The notes: generated from the letters alone by a model not told the origin. A stretch of 64,000 nucleotides of DNA from Cloacibacterium sp047601505 (GCF_047601505.1 NZ_JASGJD010000001.1:558001-622000), one strand, 5' to 3'. Counted from the first letter of the stretch, positions 1-8,836 are shown. A program made the numbers and translations.

Positions 1-194
1 CTAGAATAGACAAAATTTGGTTTGCAAATACCAAAACAGATGCTAAAAATATTGGCTTTGATGATTCGTTTATTTATGATGAGGTTTCAAAACCTTTAGA
101 AGAAAGAAAAATCCCGATAAAACAGTTTTTGAGAAATGAAGGTCTGGAAGCTTTTAAACTCTGGACAGAAAAAACCGATAAAACAGAATACTAA
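1..194 (+). CDS. guaD: Guanine deaminase-like nucleoside deaminase, C-terminal part (cut by window edge)
   Basis: This is the last 63 codons of a gene that begins left of the window, read in the frame starting at base 3 and ending with TAA at 192-194. The visible peptide contains IDKIWFANTKTDAKNIGF, then DDSFIYDE, then EERKIPI, and ends WTEKTDKTEY. That is the usual tail of the small CDA-fold guanine deaminases (GuaD type), which convert guanine to xanthine in the cytosol. The zinc-binding HAE and PCxxC motifs would lie upstream, outside the window, so activity cannot be judged. A strong hairpin terminator follows at 215-251. Another CDA-fold nucleoside deaminase is possible, but the tail best matches the guanine deaminase branch. 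Confidence 0.75.
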   Translation, partial: RIDKIWFANTKTDAKNIGFDDSFIYDEVSKPLEERKIPIKQFLRNEGLEAFKLWTEKTDKTEY

Positions 195-214
195 ATTTTG
201 AAAATTATAACCAC

Positions 215-251
215 GAAAATCTTTAACTTTGTTTAAAGATTTTCTTTTTTT
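215..251 (+). terminator. Intrinsic terminator of the deaminase gene
   Basis: GAAAATCTTTAA at 215-226 pairs with TTTAAAGATTTTC ending at 244 across a short loop and is followed by a T-run (245-250). Confidence 0.75.
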
Positions 252-257
252 AATATG

Positions 258-325
258 TGAGCTCCGTAGGAGCGAAAGGTTTGTAATTTATTAGTAACCA
301 TTAAATAAGCTCCGAAATAGCGGAA
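258..325 (+). repeat. Short palindromic intergenic repeat (GCTCC-GTA-GGAGC type)
   Basis: GCTCCGTAGGAGC (261-273) is a perfect 5-bp-arm palindrome followed by gaaaggtttgtaa. A degenerate second half, aagctccgaaatagcgga, comes about 45 bases later. From memory, elements of this look are scattered between genes in Chryseobacterium-like genomes. Only one copy is visible here, so its repeat status is inferred. Confidence 0.35.
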
Positions 326-331
326 GAAATT

Positions 332-979
332 ATGAAAAATTTATCGAAATTATTATTAGTTTTATTTTCATTCAACTTTTGTTTTTCCCAAATCAATGTT
401 GAGCAAATTAAAAAAAATGTTGCTGATAATCCTCAAGAATATTATTATGAATATTTAGAAATTTTTAAAAAATCTCCAGAAAAACTTTCTCAAGAACAAT
501 TGAATCAACTTTATTATGGAAGTAGATTCATTAAAACTGAATATGCACTAGTGAATTATAATAATGACTATGAAAAAATTTGGAAGTTTGCAAAAAAAGG
601 AATGTCTAAAGGAAAAGCTCAAAAAATTGTATCTTTTGCAGAAGAAAAATATTTGAAAAATCCTTTAGAAAAAGAAATCCTTTTAAATATGACTGTTATT
701 TATTCAGCATTAGATGAAACAATGAAAAAAGAAATCTGTGATGCTCAATATAAAGCTATAATTAATACAATTGAAAATAGTGGAACAGGATTGTCAGAAG
801 ATTCTCCAGTTTGCGTAATACGAGCAGGAGATATGATTTCAATGTTAAAAAGAGTTATGGTAGGATTTGGCGATTTTAAACAAAAAGACAAAGAATTGCC
901 AGATGGAAGTTTATTAACTGAATATTCTGTTGGTGAAAATAAAATTTTTGTAAAACTAGTAGGTGGAATTCAATTTTAA
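332..979 (+). CDS. Secreted DUF4919-like protein of unknown function
   Basis: The product has 215 residues with a clear Sec signal peptide (positive MKNLSK, hydrophobic LLLVLFSFNFC, cleavage near FSQ, residue ~20). The body is helical and charged. It contains an LYYG motif near residue 61 and a late GTGLSEDSPVCVI segment followed by an EY/DMI region, the pattern I associate with the Bacteroidota DUF4919 family. No catalytic residues stand out. It ends only 2 bases before the DNA glycosylase gene, so the two are probably co-transcribed. The family has no established function that I know of. Location is inferred as periplasmic or outer-membrane associated. Confidence 0.6.
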   Translation: MKNLSKLLLVLFSFNFCFSQINVEQIKKNVADNPQEYYYEYLEIFKKSPEKLSQEQLNQLYYGSRFIKTEYALVNYNNDYEKIWKFAKKGMSKGKAQKIVSFAEEKYLKNPLEKEILLNMTVIYSALDETMKKEICDAQYKAIINTIENSGTGLSEDSPVCVIRAGDMISMLKRVMVGFGDFKQKDKELPDGSLLTEYSVGENKIFVKLVGGIQF

Positions 980-981
980 TT

Positions 982-1701
982 ATGACTCTCCATAACCAAA
1001 TCCTTGAAGCTTTAGAATTTCTTTCTTCTCCAGAAAAGAGAGAGTTTTTGCCCTATTTTTTTAAAACAGGAAAAGGACAATATGCCGAAGGTGATAAATT
1101 TATCGGAGTAGTAGTGCCCGATTCTAGAAAAATTGTAAAAGAATATTGGCAAAAAGCTACTTTAGAAGAAGTTCGGGAAATTTTAAAATCAGAATTTCAC
1201 GAAATGAGATTGGTTGCGCTTCTTATTTTAGTTGCCAAATTTGAGAAATCTAAAGATTTAAAGGAGCAAAAAAAATTAGCAGATTTTTACCTTAAAAATA
1301 CAAAATACATCAACAATTGGGATTTGGTAGATTTGTCTTGCTATAAACTTTTGGGTAGATATTGTTTTGAAAATCATCAAGATGAAGTTTTGAGAGAACT
1401 TTCAAATTCTGAAAACATGTGGGAAAAACGTATTGCCATTGTCGCAACAATGCATTACATTAAAAAAGGAAAAACCTTTGATTTAACTCAAGAATTGGTT
1501 CTTAATAATCTCAATCATCTTCACGATTTAATGCACAAAGCAAACGGTTGGCTTTTAAGGGAAATTGGCAATAAAGACGAAGAAGTTTTGTTGAATTTTT
1601 TGAAAATTCATTATCAAAATATGCCTAGAACGTGTTTGAGGTATGCAATAGAAAAGCTTGATGAAGATTTAAGACAAGATTTTTTGAAAGGTAGAATTTA
1701 A
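982..1701 (+). CDS. DNA alkylation repair protein, AlkD-like HEAT-repeat glycosylase
   Basis: The 239-residue protein is built of HEAT-like helical repeats, the architecture of the AlkC/AlkD family. AlkD excises cationic alkylated bases such as 3-methyladenine and 7-methylguanine without base flipping. The catalytic-site segment NNWDLVDLSCYKLLG (near residues 112-126) carries the Trp and Asp expected there. A second cradle Trp lies in MHKANGWLLREIG, and MPRTCLRYAIEKL near the end is typical of the family. Length matches AlkD (about 235 residues). It follows the DUF4919 gene by two bases, without a visible promoter of its own. Confidence 0.88.
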   Translation: MTLHNQILEALEFLSSPEKREFLPYFFKTGKGQYAEGDKFIGVVVPDSRKIVKEYWQKATLEEVREILKSEFHEMRLVALLILVAKFEKSKDLKEQKKLADFYLKNTKYINNWDLVDLSCYKLLGRYCFENHQDEVLRELSNSENMWEKRIAIVATMHYIKKGKTFDLTQELVLNNLNHLHDLMHKANGWLLREIGNKDEEVLLNFLKIHYQNMPRTCLRYAIEKLDEDLRQDFLKGRI

Positions 1702-1714
1702 AAAATATCATTTT

Positions 1715-2044
1715 TTGGAAATAACAAAAACATTTGTCCATTACTTTTTACACCTCATTTTTCCGGTGTTTATTGCGCTTGTTTTTTATAAAGAAAATTG
1801 GAAAAAAGCTTATCTCATTATGCTCGCAACCCTATTGGTAGATGCAGACCATCTTTTGGCAACTCCGGTTTTTGACCAAAACAGAGCAAGTATAGGTTTC
1901 CATCCTTTGCACTCGTATTACGCAATTGCCATTTATTTTTTAGGTACCATCTTCTTGAAAGGAAATTACAGAATTGTAGCCATAGGATTGCTATTTCACA
2001 TGTTTACAGATTTTCAAGATTACTATTTCTGGAGGTTATTTTAA
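1715..2044 (+). CDS. DUF6122-type small integral membrane protein
   Basis: The 109-residue protein is mostly transmembrane (about four helices). Its histidine/aspartate-rich motifs HYFLHLIFP, LLVDADHLLATP, FHPLHSY and FHMFTDFQDYYFW are characteristic of a small membrane-bound family (DUF6122) that resembles metal-dependent hydrolases. The start is a TTG 13 bases after the glycosylase stop; no in-frame ATG lies between the stop and the first helix. It probably belongs to the same transcript. No substrate can be proposed. Confidence 0.6.
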   Translation: MEITKTFVHYFLHLIFPVFIALVFYKENWKKAYLIMLATLLVDADHLLATPVFDQNRASIGFHPLHSYYAIAIYFLGTIFLKGNYRIVAIGLLFHMFTDFQDYYFWRLF

Positions 2045-2047
2045 GGG

Positions 2048-2434
2048 TTATTTTGCTTTTAATTTTGTTTCTGTTTCCATTTTAAAAGACATTAGTTTGG
2101 CAATATTTTCGGCTTTATTTTTTGCAGATTCTGCCATTTCTCCAGAGAAATTTTCATCCACCGTTTCTTTCCAAAGTTGTAACCAAGCATCAAAATGTTT
2201 TTTTTCCATAGGAATAATTTCATTTATTGGGAAATGCACTCCCATAGGATTTCCGTCAAATTTTACGGTGGCAAACAATACAGATTCCCAGAAAATATAC
2301 ATTTTGGGCAAGTGTTTTTCCCAATTTACTTTTGCAATTTCTTCGAAGAAAAAACCAATTTCAGAAGTTTTTACTTTGTCATAAAATGAATTCACTAATT
2401 GTTGAATATCATCTTGAGAAACAATATCTTTCAT
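2048..2434 (-). CDS. Group III truncated haemoglobin
   Basis: The 128-residue globin-like protein carries group III hallmarks: an N-terminal VNSFYDKV segment (B10 Tyr), HLPKMYIFWESVLF, the GNPMGVHFPI loop and the proximal histidine in MEKKHFDAWLQLW. Such proteins bind haem and handle O2, NO or peroxide in the cytosol. Length fits the family (120-140). It is convergent with the membrane protein gene (3-base gap) and divergent from the K+ channel gene. It should be a single-gene transcript. Confidence 0.87.
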   Translation of the reverse strand: MKDIVSQDDIQQLVNSFYDKVKTSEIGFFFEEIAKVNWEKHLPKMYIFWESVLFATVKFDGNPMGVHFPINEIIPMEKKHFDAWLQLWKETVDENFSGEMAESAKNKAENIAKLMSFKMETETKLKAK

Positions 2435-2485
2435 TTCGTTAAATTTACAGAAATTTTTATTTTGCTAAAATAAGAGAAATTAATC

Positions 2486-2519
2486 TTGTTTTTAGAAATT
2501 TTAACTTTTTCTACATTTG
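2486..2519 (+). promoter_or_regulatory. Bacteroidota promoter for the K+ channel gene
   Basis: The -33 TTG lies at 2486-2488 and the -7 box TACATTTG (TAnnTTTG consensus) at 2512-2519, with a 23-base spacer. The ATG starts only four bases after the -7 box, so the mRNA is predicted to have almost no leader. Confidence 0.6.
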
Positions 2520-2523
2520 TGCT

Positions 2524-3468
2524 ATGAGAAAACTCAACCTAAAAATAAAAGAAGAAAACGATAGCGGTTTTTCTGCTGTAGCTTCCGGAAGATTTACCAA
2601 CAAAGACGGAAGATATAATGTGAAGAAAAAAGGCATCAATGTTTTTGATAAATACAGTTGGTATCACACTTTTTTGCTTTTGCCAAGATTTAAATTTATT
2701 GGTGTTTTGGTAATTGCTTATATTATTGCCAATTTGGTTTTCGCATCTATTTATTATGCTATTGGAATAGAGCATCTTACAGGGATTGATAAAAGTTCGC
2801 CAATTCAAGAGTTTATAGACGTTTTTTTCTTTAGTGCGCAAACTTTTACCACCGTTGGTTATGGCAGAATTGCTCCTGTTGGTGCTTTGGCAAGTTTTGT
2901 GGCAACTTTTGAAGCGTTTTTGGGATTACTCGGTTTTGCCATTGCGACAGGTTTGTTTTATGGGAGATTTTCTAGACCAAGAGCTTTTCTTAAATTTAGC
3001 GATATAGCTGTTATAGCTCCTTTTGAAGATGGTAAAGCATTGATGTTTCGAGTGGCTCCTTTTAAAAATAATTTGCTTTCTGAGGCAGAAGTAACCATTT
3101 CTGCAGCTTTGGAAGAAGAAATAAATGGTAAATTAGAAAGTAAATTTTATTTATTAGAACCGAAACTCAAAAAAATTAATACTTTTAGTTTGAATTGGAC
3201 AATTGTGCATAAAATTGATAGCAATTCTCCTTTTTATGAATATACGGAAGAAGATTTCAAAAATTCTGATATTGAATTGATTATTATGATTAAAGCATTC
3301 GATGAAGTTTTTGCAAATACTGTGGTGCAAAGAACTTCTTATATTTCTCCCGAAATTATTTATGGAGCTAAATTTTTACCGATGTATCACTCTTCCGAAG
3401 ATCAGAAAACTACAATTTTAGATTTGGATAAAATTAATTTCCACCAAAAAGTTTCAATTGATAATTAG
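2524..3468 (+). CDS. Inward-rectifier (KirBac-type) potassium channel
   Basis: The 314-residue inner-membrane protein has the Kir layout. An amphipathic slide region (FDKYSWYHTFLLLPR, about residues 40-55) precedes TM1. Then come a pore helix with the selectivity filter TTVGYGRI (about residues 110-117), TM2, and a C-terminal immunoglobulin-like cytoplasmic domain of about 165 residues. Length is typical of KirBac channels (300-335). It passes K+ across the inner membrane; the cytoplasmic domain probably gates it. The YkgJ-type gene follows closely and may be co-transcribed. Confidence 0.9.
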   Translation: MRKLNLKIKEENDSGFSAVASGRFTNKDGRYNVKKKGINVFDKYSWYHTFLLLPRFKFIGVLVIAYIIANLVFASIYYAIGIEHLTGIDKSSPIQEFIDVFFFSAQTFTTVGYGRIAPVGALASFVATFEAFLGLLGFAIATGLFYGRFSRPRAFLKFSDIAVIAPFEDGKALMFRVAPFKNNLLSEAEVTISAALEEEINGKLESKFYLLEPKLKKINTFSLNWTIVHKIDSNSPFYEYTEEDFKNSDIELIIMIKAFDEVFANTVVQRTSYISPEIIYGAKFLPMYHSSEDQKTTILDLDKINFHQKVSIDN

Positions 3469-3485
3469 TGAATGTTGTATTTAAA

Positions 3486-3974
3486 ATGGATTTAGAATAT
3501 TATAAAAGTCAGGCTTTACAAAAGCAGAAGGAACACAAAAAATTTCTGGAAAACTTAAAAAAGAAACCTCCAAAAAATTTAGATTATGTTGTTCAAGATA
3601 CTCATGATGAGGTTTTTGAGGAGATTGATTGTTTAGATTGCGCCAATTGTTGCAAAACTACAGGCCCTCTTTATACCGAAAAAGACATCGAAAGGATTTC
3701 TAAGCATCTCAGAATGAAATCTGCTGATTTTGAAGCTAAATTTTTGAAAACAGATGAAGATAATGATAAGGTTTTGCAGAATTTGCCTTGCTGGTTTCTT
3801 AATGAGGATAATACTTGTAGCATCTACGAAGTAAGACCGAAAGCGTGCAGAGAATATCCGCATACAGACCGAAAAAAGATTTATCAAATCAATAATCTTA
3901 CCTTAAAAAATACTGTTATTTGTCCGGCTGCATTCGTTTTTGTGGAGAAAATGATTTCTAAAATTCAAAAATAA
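3486..3974 (+). CDS. YkgJ family cysteine-cluster protein
   Basis: The protein contains the family signature CLDCANCC (CxxCxxCC) and later CWFLNEDNTC, then YEVRPKACREYP, followed by a final Cys in TVICPAAF. This spaced cysteine cluster probably binds zinc or an Fe-S centre; the reaction is unknown. I chose ATG 3486 (MDLEYYK). An in-frame GTG at 3468 would overlap the stop of the channel gene and add six residues without obvious conservation. It ends at a bidirectional terminator shared with gdhA. Confidence 0.8.
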   Translation: MDLEYYKSQALQKQKEHKKFLENLKKKPPKNLDYVVQDTHDEVFEEIDCLDCANCCKTTGPLYTEKDIERISKHLRMKSADFEAKFLKTDEDNDKVLQNLPCWFLNEDNTCSIYEVRPKACREYPHTDRKKIYQINNLTLKNTVICPAAFVFVEKMISKIQK

Positions 3975-4000
3975 AAAGCCTCGAATTTCTTCGAGACTTT
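3975..4000. terminator. Bidirectional terminator between the YkgJ gene and gdhA
   Basis: AAAGCCTCGAA (3975-3985) pairs with TTCGAGACTTT (3990-4000) with a single mismatch and a 4-base loop. A- and T-runs flank it on both sides, which suits the convergent arrangement. Confidence 0.7.
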
Positions 4001-4064
4001 CTACCTTTTCAAGTTTACTTTTTTTAAAGTACAAGGGTTTATTATGAAAAATCAATAATTATTT

Positions 4065-5423
4065 TTAAACTACACCTTGTGCAAGCATTGCTTCAGCTAC
4101 TTTTACGAAACCAGCAATGTTAGCACCTTTTACGTAATTTACGTATCCATTTTCTTCTTTTCCGTACTTCATACAAGCGTTGTGGATGCCAATCATAATT
4201 TCTTTTAATCTAGCATCTACTTCTTCTGAAGTCCAGTTTAATCTAATGGCATTTTGTGTCATTTCTAAACCAGAAGTTGCAACACCTCCAGCGTTAGAAG
4301 CTTTACCAGGAGAGAAAAGAACGTGATTGTCTAAGAAATAATTGATGGCGTCTAACGTAGAAGGCATATTTGCAGCTTCTACAACACATTTACAACCGTT
4401 TTCTACTAATTTTTTAGCATCTTCTAAATCCAACTCGTTTTGAGTAGCAGAAGGAATTGCAACATCACATTTTACTTCCCAAGGTCTTTTCCCAGCATGG
4501 AATTCTGCATTTGGATATTTTTTTACATAATCTTCGGCTCTGTTGTTTCCAGAAGCTCTAAGCTCTAATAAATAATCTACTTTTTCTCCGGTAATTCCGT
4601 CTTTGTCGTAGATGTAACCGTCAGGTCCTGATATTGTTACGGCTTTTCCGCCTAATTGTTCAATTTTTTTAACAACTCCCCAAGCTACATTTCCAAAACC
4701 AGAAACTGTAACTACTTTGTCTTTGAAATCTTCTCCTTTAGATTTAAGCATTTGCTCACCAAAATAAACTACACCATAACCTGTAGCCTCTGGTCTAATA
4801 AGAGAACCTCCATAAGCTAAACCTTTACCAGTAAGAACTCCAGTAAATTCGTTTCTAATTCTTTTATATTGTCCGAAAAGATAACCAATTTCTCTAGCCC
4901 CAACTCCAATGTCACCCGCAGGAACGTCTGTTTCTGGGCCAATATGTTTGCACATTTCTGTCATAAAAGATTGGCAGAAACTCATTACTTCTCTGTCCGA
5001 TTTTCCACTTGGGTCAAAATCAGAACCTCCTTTTCCTCCGCCCATTGGCAAAGTTGTAAGAGAATTTTTGAAAACTTGTTCAAAAGCTAAGAATTTTAAT
5101 ACAGAAAGGTTCACAGTAGGATGGAATCTGATGCCTCCTTTATATGGACCGATTGCAGAATTCATTTGGATTCTGAAACCTCTGTTTACTTGTATTTCTC
5201 CTTTGTCGTCTACCCAAGGAACACGGAAGATAATTACTCTTTCCGGCTCAGCCATTCTCTCCAGAAGTTTCATTCCTCGGTATTCTTTTTTAGTTACAAT
5301 AAAAGGAATTACCGTTACCGCTACTTCTTTTACTGCTTGAAGAAATTCTGGTTCGTTTGGGTTTTTTGCTTCTATTTTAGCAATAAATTCTTGGATTTTT
5401 TGTTCGACATTATAATGTTCCAT
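4065..5423 (-). CDS. gdhA: NADP-type glutamate dehydrogenase
   Basis: The 452-residue enzyme interconverts 2-oxoglutarate plus ammonia and glutamate, the main low-affinity ammonia assimilation step. Visible signatures are MGGGKGGSDFDPSGKSDREV (glutamate/K-active-site region, residues ~125-144), PAGDIGVGAREIGY, the Rossmann motif SGFGNVAWG (residues ~242-250) and the C-terminal SNAGGVATSGLEMTQN. Length matches hexameric GDHs (about 450), with no truncation. A strong promoter with perfect 19-base spacing lies upstream at 5446-5475. The 3' end faces the YkgJ gene and a shared terminator. Confidence 0.96.
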   Translation of the reverse strand: MEHYNVEQKIQEFIAKIEAKNPNEPEFLQAVKEVAVTVIPFIVTKKEYRGMKLLERMAEPERVIIFRVPWVDDKGEIQVNRGFRIQMNSAIGPYKGGIRFHPTVNLSVLKFLAFEQVFKNSLTTLPMGGGKGGSDFDPSGKSDREVMSFCQSFMTEMCKHIGPETDVPAGDIGVGAREIGYLFGQYKRIRNEFTGVLTGKGLAYGGSLIRPEATGYGVVYFGEQMLKSKGEDFKDKVVTVSGFGNVAWGVVKKIEQLGGKAVTISGPDGYIYDKDGITGEKVDYLLELRASGNNRAEDYVKKYPNAEFHAGKRPWEVKCDVAIPSATQNELDLEDAKKLVENGCKCVVEAANMPSTLDAINYFLDNHVLFSPGKASNAGGVATSGLEMTQNAIRLNWTSEEVDARLKEIMIGIHNACMKYGKEENGYVNYVKGANIAGFVKVAEAMLAQGVV

Positions 5424-5445
5424 AGATGTTATGAATTAATACAGA

Positions 5446-5475
5446 CAAATTTAATTTTTTTTTCTATCCTTGCAA
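5446..5475 (-). promoter_or_regulatory. Consensus promoter of gdhA
   Basis: On the minus strand the -33 TTG (5475-5473) is followed by 19 bases and the -7 box TAAATTTG (5453-5446). This is the optimal Bacteroidota spacing. The start codon is 22 bases downstream. Confidence 0.75.
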
Positions 5476-5611
5476 GGGATTTTTTATCTTTATTGATAAT
5501 TTTATAATTAATGTTAAAATTTTTGTTAATTTCATAATTATAAAATTTAATTTGAATTTTTATTGATGTTATGTAAGAAATAATGAATTTTTATAAAATC
5601 GTTAATTTTTG

Positions 5612-6712
5612 TTAAATGCAATATTGCTTCCCCGAAAGTGCTTTTATGTAAGATTTTAATTCTAAATCTAACAAAATTGGCAACAATTTGAATGGCGGAA
5701 TTTGCAGTTTTTCGCTCAAATCATCCAAAGAAATTTGTTTATTTTCGGCAATACAGTCGTAAATTGGTTGTACCTCTTTATTGAGTTTTATTGTTTTTGG
5801 TTCAAAAAGATTTGGGATGTTATTTTTTTCTTCATTTAATCCTAATTCATCTAAAATATCTTGTGGTTTATTAATTATTTTGGCTTTGTTTTGAGAGATA
5901 ATTAAGTTGCAGCCTTGGCTGTATTTATCCGTAATTTTTCCTGGCAAAGCAAAAACCTCTCTGTTGTATTGATTGGCATAGCTTACGGTACTCATAGAGC
6001 CGCCTCCATAAGCCGTTTCTACAACAATTGTAACTCCCGAAAAACCTGCTACAACTCTATTTCTTTGTAGAAAATGTTCTCTGTCTGGCTTGTTGGTAGA
6101 ATTAAATTCGGTGATAAGAGCACCTCCTTTTTCTATCATTTCTTGCGAAAGTTTTTTGTGTTGAGAAGGGTATAAAATATGCAGACCATGAGCCAAAACG
6201 CCTACTGTTGCAATATTATTTTTTAGGGCTTCAGTATGTGCACATCCATCAGTTCCCAATGCTAAACCGCTTACTACCAAAACGTTTTTGCTTTTTAGAA
6301 GTGCTAATAGTTCTTCAATAAAATTTTTACCGTAAAGTGTGCTATTTCTTGTCCCAACAATGGAAATAGGAATTAGATTTTCGTTAAACTCTCCTTTTTG
6401 ATAAATAATTGCGGGAGCGTCTTCGCATTGAGAAAGCAATTTCGGAAGTTGATTCTGATGTTTTAGCTTTATTTTTATATTATTTTTTTCGCAAAAAATC
6501 ATTTCTTTTTCTGCGAATTTTAAAAAATCGTCGTTTCCGATGTCTTTAATAATTTTGGGACCAAACCCGCGGATTTCTTTTAAGACTTTTTTAGAAAGAT
6601 GCCAAGCTTCTTTTGCAGAGCCAGCAGCTTCTATTAGCTTCATAAAATATACATCTCCAATGTTAGGAGTAGCACGAAGTGCGATGGAATATAATATTTC
6701 GTCTTGAAGCAT
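5612..6712 (-). CDS. dprA: DNA-processing protein DprA
   Basis: DprA binds incoming single-stranded DNA during natural transformation and loads RecA. The product shows an N-terminal helix-hairpin region (GPKIIKDIG). A Rossmann-like core follows with ISIVGTRNSTLYG, VVSGLALGTDGCAH and LAHGLHILYPSQHKKL, then the RNRVVAGFS and GGGSMSTVSYA motifs. A C-terminal winged helix covers the last ~60 residues. Length (~366) is normal for a Bacteroidota DprA. ATG at 6712 was chosen; a TTG two codons upstream (6718) is possible. It is downstream of, and probably in an operon with, the rhomboid gene. Confidence 0.93.
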   Translation of the reverse strand: MLQDEILYSIALRATPNIGDVYFMKLIEAAGSAKEAWHLSKKVLKEIRGFGPKIIKDIGNDDFLKFAEKEMIFCEKNNIKIKLKHQNQLPKLLSQCEDAPAIIYQKGEFNENLIPISIVGTRNSTLYGKNFIEELLALLKSKNVLVVSGLALGTDGCAHTEALKNNIATVGVLAHGLHILYPSQHKKLSQEMIEKGGALITEFNSTNKPDREHFLQRNRVVAGFSGVTIVVETAYGGGSMSTVSYANQYNREVFALPGKITDKYSQGCNLIISQNKAKIINKPQDILDELGLNEEKNNIPNLFEPKTIKLNKEVQPIYDCIAENKQISLDDLSEKLQIPPFKLLPILLDLELKSYIKALSGKQYCI

Positions 6713-6729
6713 GCTCAAAAATAAGAAAA

Positions 6730-7500
6730 TTATTTCTTTCTAATCTCATCCAGATGTTCCCAAATGTCATCTTTTTTTAATTTTGGCTCTTCTAAAAAAT
6801 GTTCAGGATGATTTTGGGTATAATCTTGCCAAAGTTTGTCGTCTTTTTCGCTATAATAATTGGGAAATTCCCAGATGAATTTTTTGTTTTTTTCTCGGTG
6901 TTTATTTTTAAAAATAAATGCTAAAGACAATCCTACAACTGCTCCAGAGAGATGCGCTTGCCAAGAAATTTTGCTTGGTTGGTCTAATTTGTAGAAAAGT
7001 TCTTCTGGAAAAATCCCCCAAATTAAACTTCCGTAATATAATGCTACAAGAAGAGCAACGGTAAGAAGAACTTTGTTTTTTCTAACAATTCCGCTAAAAA
7101 ATAGGAAAAAAGCAAGCATGTAAACAATTCCGCTTGCGCCAATAATGCAAGTATAAACAGGTTCTTGACCAAGAAAATTCATCGGAGGAAGTAACCATAC
7201 AATTAGTCCAGAGGCAATCCAGCCCCAAAAAAGTACGCTGTTGGCTAATTTTGGATAAAATTGATAAAGTAGAAATAATAAAACAGCTATTGGAATAGAG
7301 TTTCCAGCTATATGTTCTAAATTTCCATGTAGAAGAGGTGAGAAGATAACTCCTTTTAATCCTTCAGGGACAAGAGGAATAAGTGAGCCGTCGCAGTTTT
7401 CTATTAATCCCAAATTTTGAAATAAAAAACCAATCCACATTGCTGTAAGCATTAGCAATGGAGCTAAAATAGCTTTTGTATTGATGAATTTTTTAATCAT
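6730..7500 (-). CDS. Rhomboid family intramembrane serine protease
   Basis: The 256-residue protein has six predicted TM segments. The catalytic serine sits in IIGASGIVYM (GxSG motif, residues ~121-130). The partner histidine is in WQAHLSGAVVGLSLAF (residues ~180-195), and an HGNLEHIAGN motif follows TM1. Rhomboids cleave TM segments of substrate proteins in the inner membrane. A cytosolic tail of ~60 charged residues (WEFPNYYSEKDDK, then KLKKDDIWEHLDEIRKK) follows the core. It is about 17 bases upstream of dprA in the same direction. A second, different rhomboid lies at 17941-18675. Confidence 0.9.
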   Translation of the reverse strand: MIKKFINTKAILAPLLMLTAMWIGFLFQNLGLIENCDGSLIPLVPEGLKGVIFSPLLHGNLEHIAGNSIPIAVLLFLLYQFYPKLANSVLFWGWIASGLIVWLLPPMNFLGQEPVYTCIIGASGIVYMLAFFLFFSGIVRKNKVLLTVALLVALYYGSLIWGIFPEELFYKLDQPSKISWQAHLSGAVVGLSLAFIFKNKHREKNKKFIWEFPNYYSEKDDKLWQDYTQNHPEHFLEEPKLKKDDIWEHLDEIRKK

Positions 7501-7689
7501 AATTGAAATAGAAAAGTCAAATTCGTTGCCAAAACAATTTTAAGGAAAAAATGGCTACTATTGTTAAAAAAATATAAAATTACAGACAAAAAGTAATATT
7601 TATGCTTTAATAAGTAGGTAAAAAACAAATACATATTGTAATTTTGGAGCGGATATGAATTTTATAAACGGAAAAAATTGAATTGAATA

Positions 7690-8796
7690 ATGAAGAAATT
7701 TTGGATTTGTTTTCTATTTTTCGCGGGAGTTGGTAATTATTTTTCGCAATCTACAGAGACTAAAAAAATTATTGATTCTTTAAGTGCTCAAAAATGGAAA
7801 CAGAGTTTACCAGATTTGGATAGTCTTACAGAGCCTACTTTTGTTGGGATAAAAGTGAAACCAAAGGATACGATCATTTTAAAAAGTACCAGAGTTTTTC
7901 CCGAACAAGGTTATGAAGTGCCTATTACACCGTTTCAGCTCTTGAAATATAAAGAAGACAAAACATGGTTTTTCTTTGGGCAAAATAATTTGGTTTTTAA
8001 CCAAGCAAGTTTTAGCAATTGGAATTCTGGAGGAAATAATAATGTTGGTGTTATAGGGAAATTTAACTATAATTTGAGTTTCAAAAAAGGGAAACATTTC
8101 CTAGAAAATACCTTTCAGTTGGGATATGGCTTTGTAGCAAATAAAGGGCAATCTTCTAGAAAAACAGAAGATTATATCAATATAATGTCCAATTATGGAT
8201 ATGATTTGGGAAGTAATTATTATCTTTCTACGGGGCTTCAGTTTATTTCTCAGTTTGCGCCAGGATTTGATTACACAGCAACTCCCAATCCAAATTATGA
8301 TAATAGAATTTCAAAATTTTTAGCTCCAGCTTATGTTAACCTTGGTATTGGGGTTTCTTACAATCCAAGCGAAAATTTTCAAGTGATTGTAAGACCAGTC
8401 AACGGAAAATTTACCATTGTGGAAGATAAACTTTTACAGAAAAAAGGTCTTTTTGGTTTAGAAAGTGACGGACAAAGCATAAGAAAAGAGCTTGGTACGA
8501 TGGTAAACGTCCTTTATCGTCTTAAAATTTATAAAGACATTAATCTGGTTAATAAGTTGAATTTGTTTACCAACTATCTTTATCATACAGAGAGAGTAGA
8601 TGTTGGCTACAGCGGTTCATTAGACTTTAGGCTTAATAAGCTTATTTCTACCAATATTACAGCAGATTTGTTGTATGACCACGATCAGATTAAAACACTT
8701 CAAGTAAAACAAACTTTGGGAATTGGCTTTACATATAACTTAGGAATCGAAGACAAAGAAAAACCTAAAAAAAATTTGAAACCTTTTGCTAATTAA
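7690..8796 (+). CDS. DUF3078 outer-membrane beta-barrel protein
   Basis: The 368-residue product has a signal peptide (KKFWICFLFFAGVGNYFSQ). After ~90 residues comes the DUF3078 hallmark WFFFGQNNLVFNQASFSNWN followed by NVGVIGKFNYNLSFKKGK. The rest alternates polar and aromatic residues in short strands, consistent with an outer-membrane barrel. It ends in a strand-like GIGFTYNLGIEDKEK and a short charged tail. Function is unknown. It is a single gene with a terminator at 8837. Confidence 0.82.
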   Translation: MKKFWICFLFFAGVGNYFSQSTETKKIIDSLSAQKWKQSLPDLDSLTEPTFVGIKVKPKDTIILKSTRVFPEQGYEVPITPFQLLKYKEDKTWFFFGQNNLVFNQASFSNWNSGGNNNVGVIGKFNYNLSFKKGKHFLENTFQLGYGFVANKGQSSRKTEDYINIMSNYGYDLGSNYYLSTGLQFISQFAPGFDYTATPNPNYDNRISKFLAPAYVNLGIGVSYNPSENFQVIVRPVNGKFTIVEDKLLQKKGLFGLESDGQSIRKELGTMVNVLYRLKIYKDINLVNKLNLFTNYLYHTERVDVGYSGSLDFRLNKLISTNITADLLYDHDQIKTLQVKQTLGIGFTYNLGIEDKEKPKKNLKPFAN

Positions 8797-8836
8797 TATT
8801 TTACGCAAAATAAATTCAAAAAAAAATATATAAATG

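Noticed and set aside
4909..5340. 143-codon frame antisense to gdhA
   Set aside because: gdhA is unambiguous on the other strand; the antisense frame has no promoter and low-complexity content.
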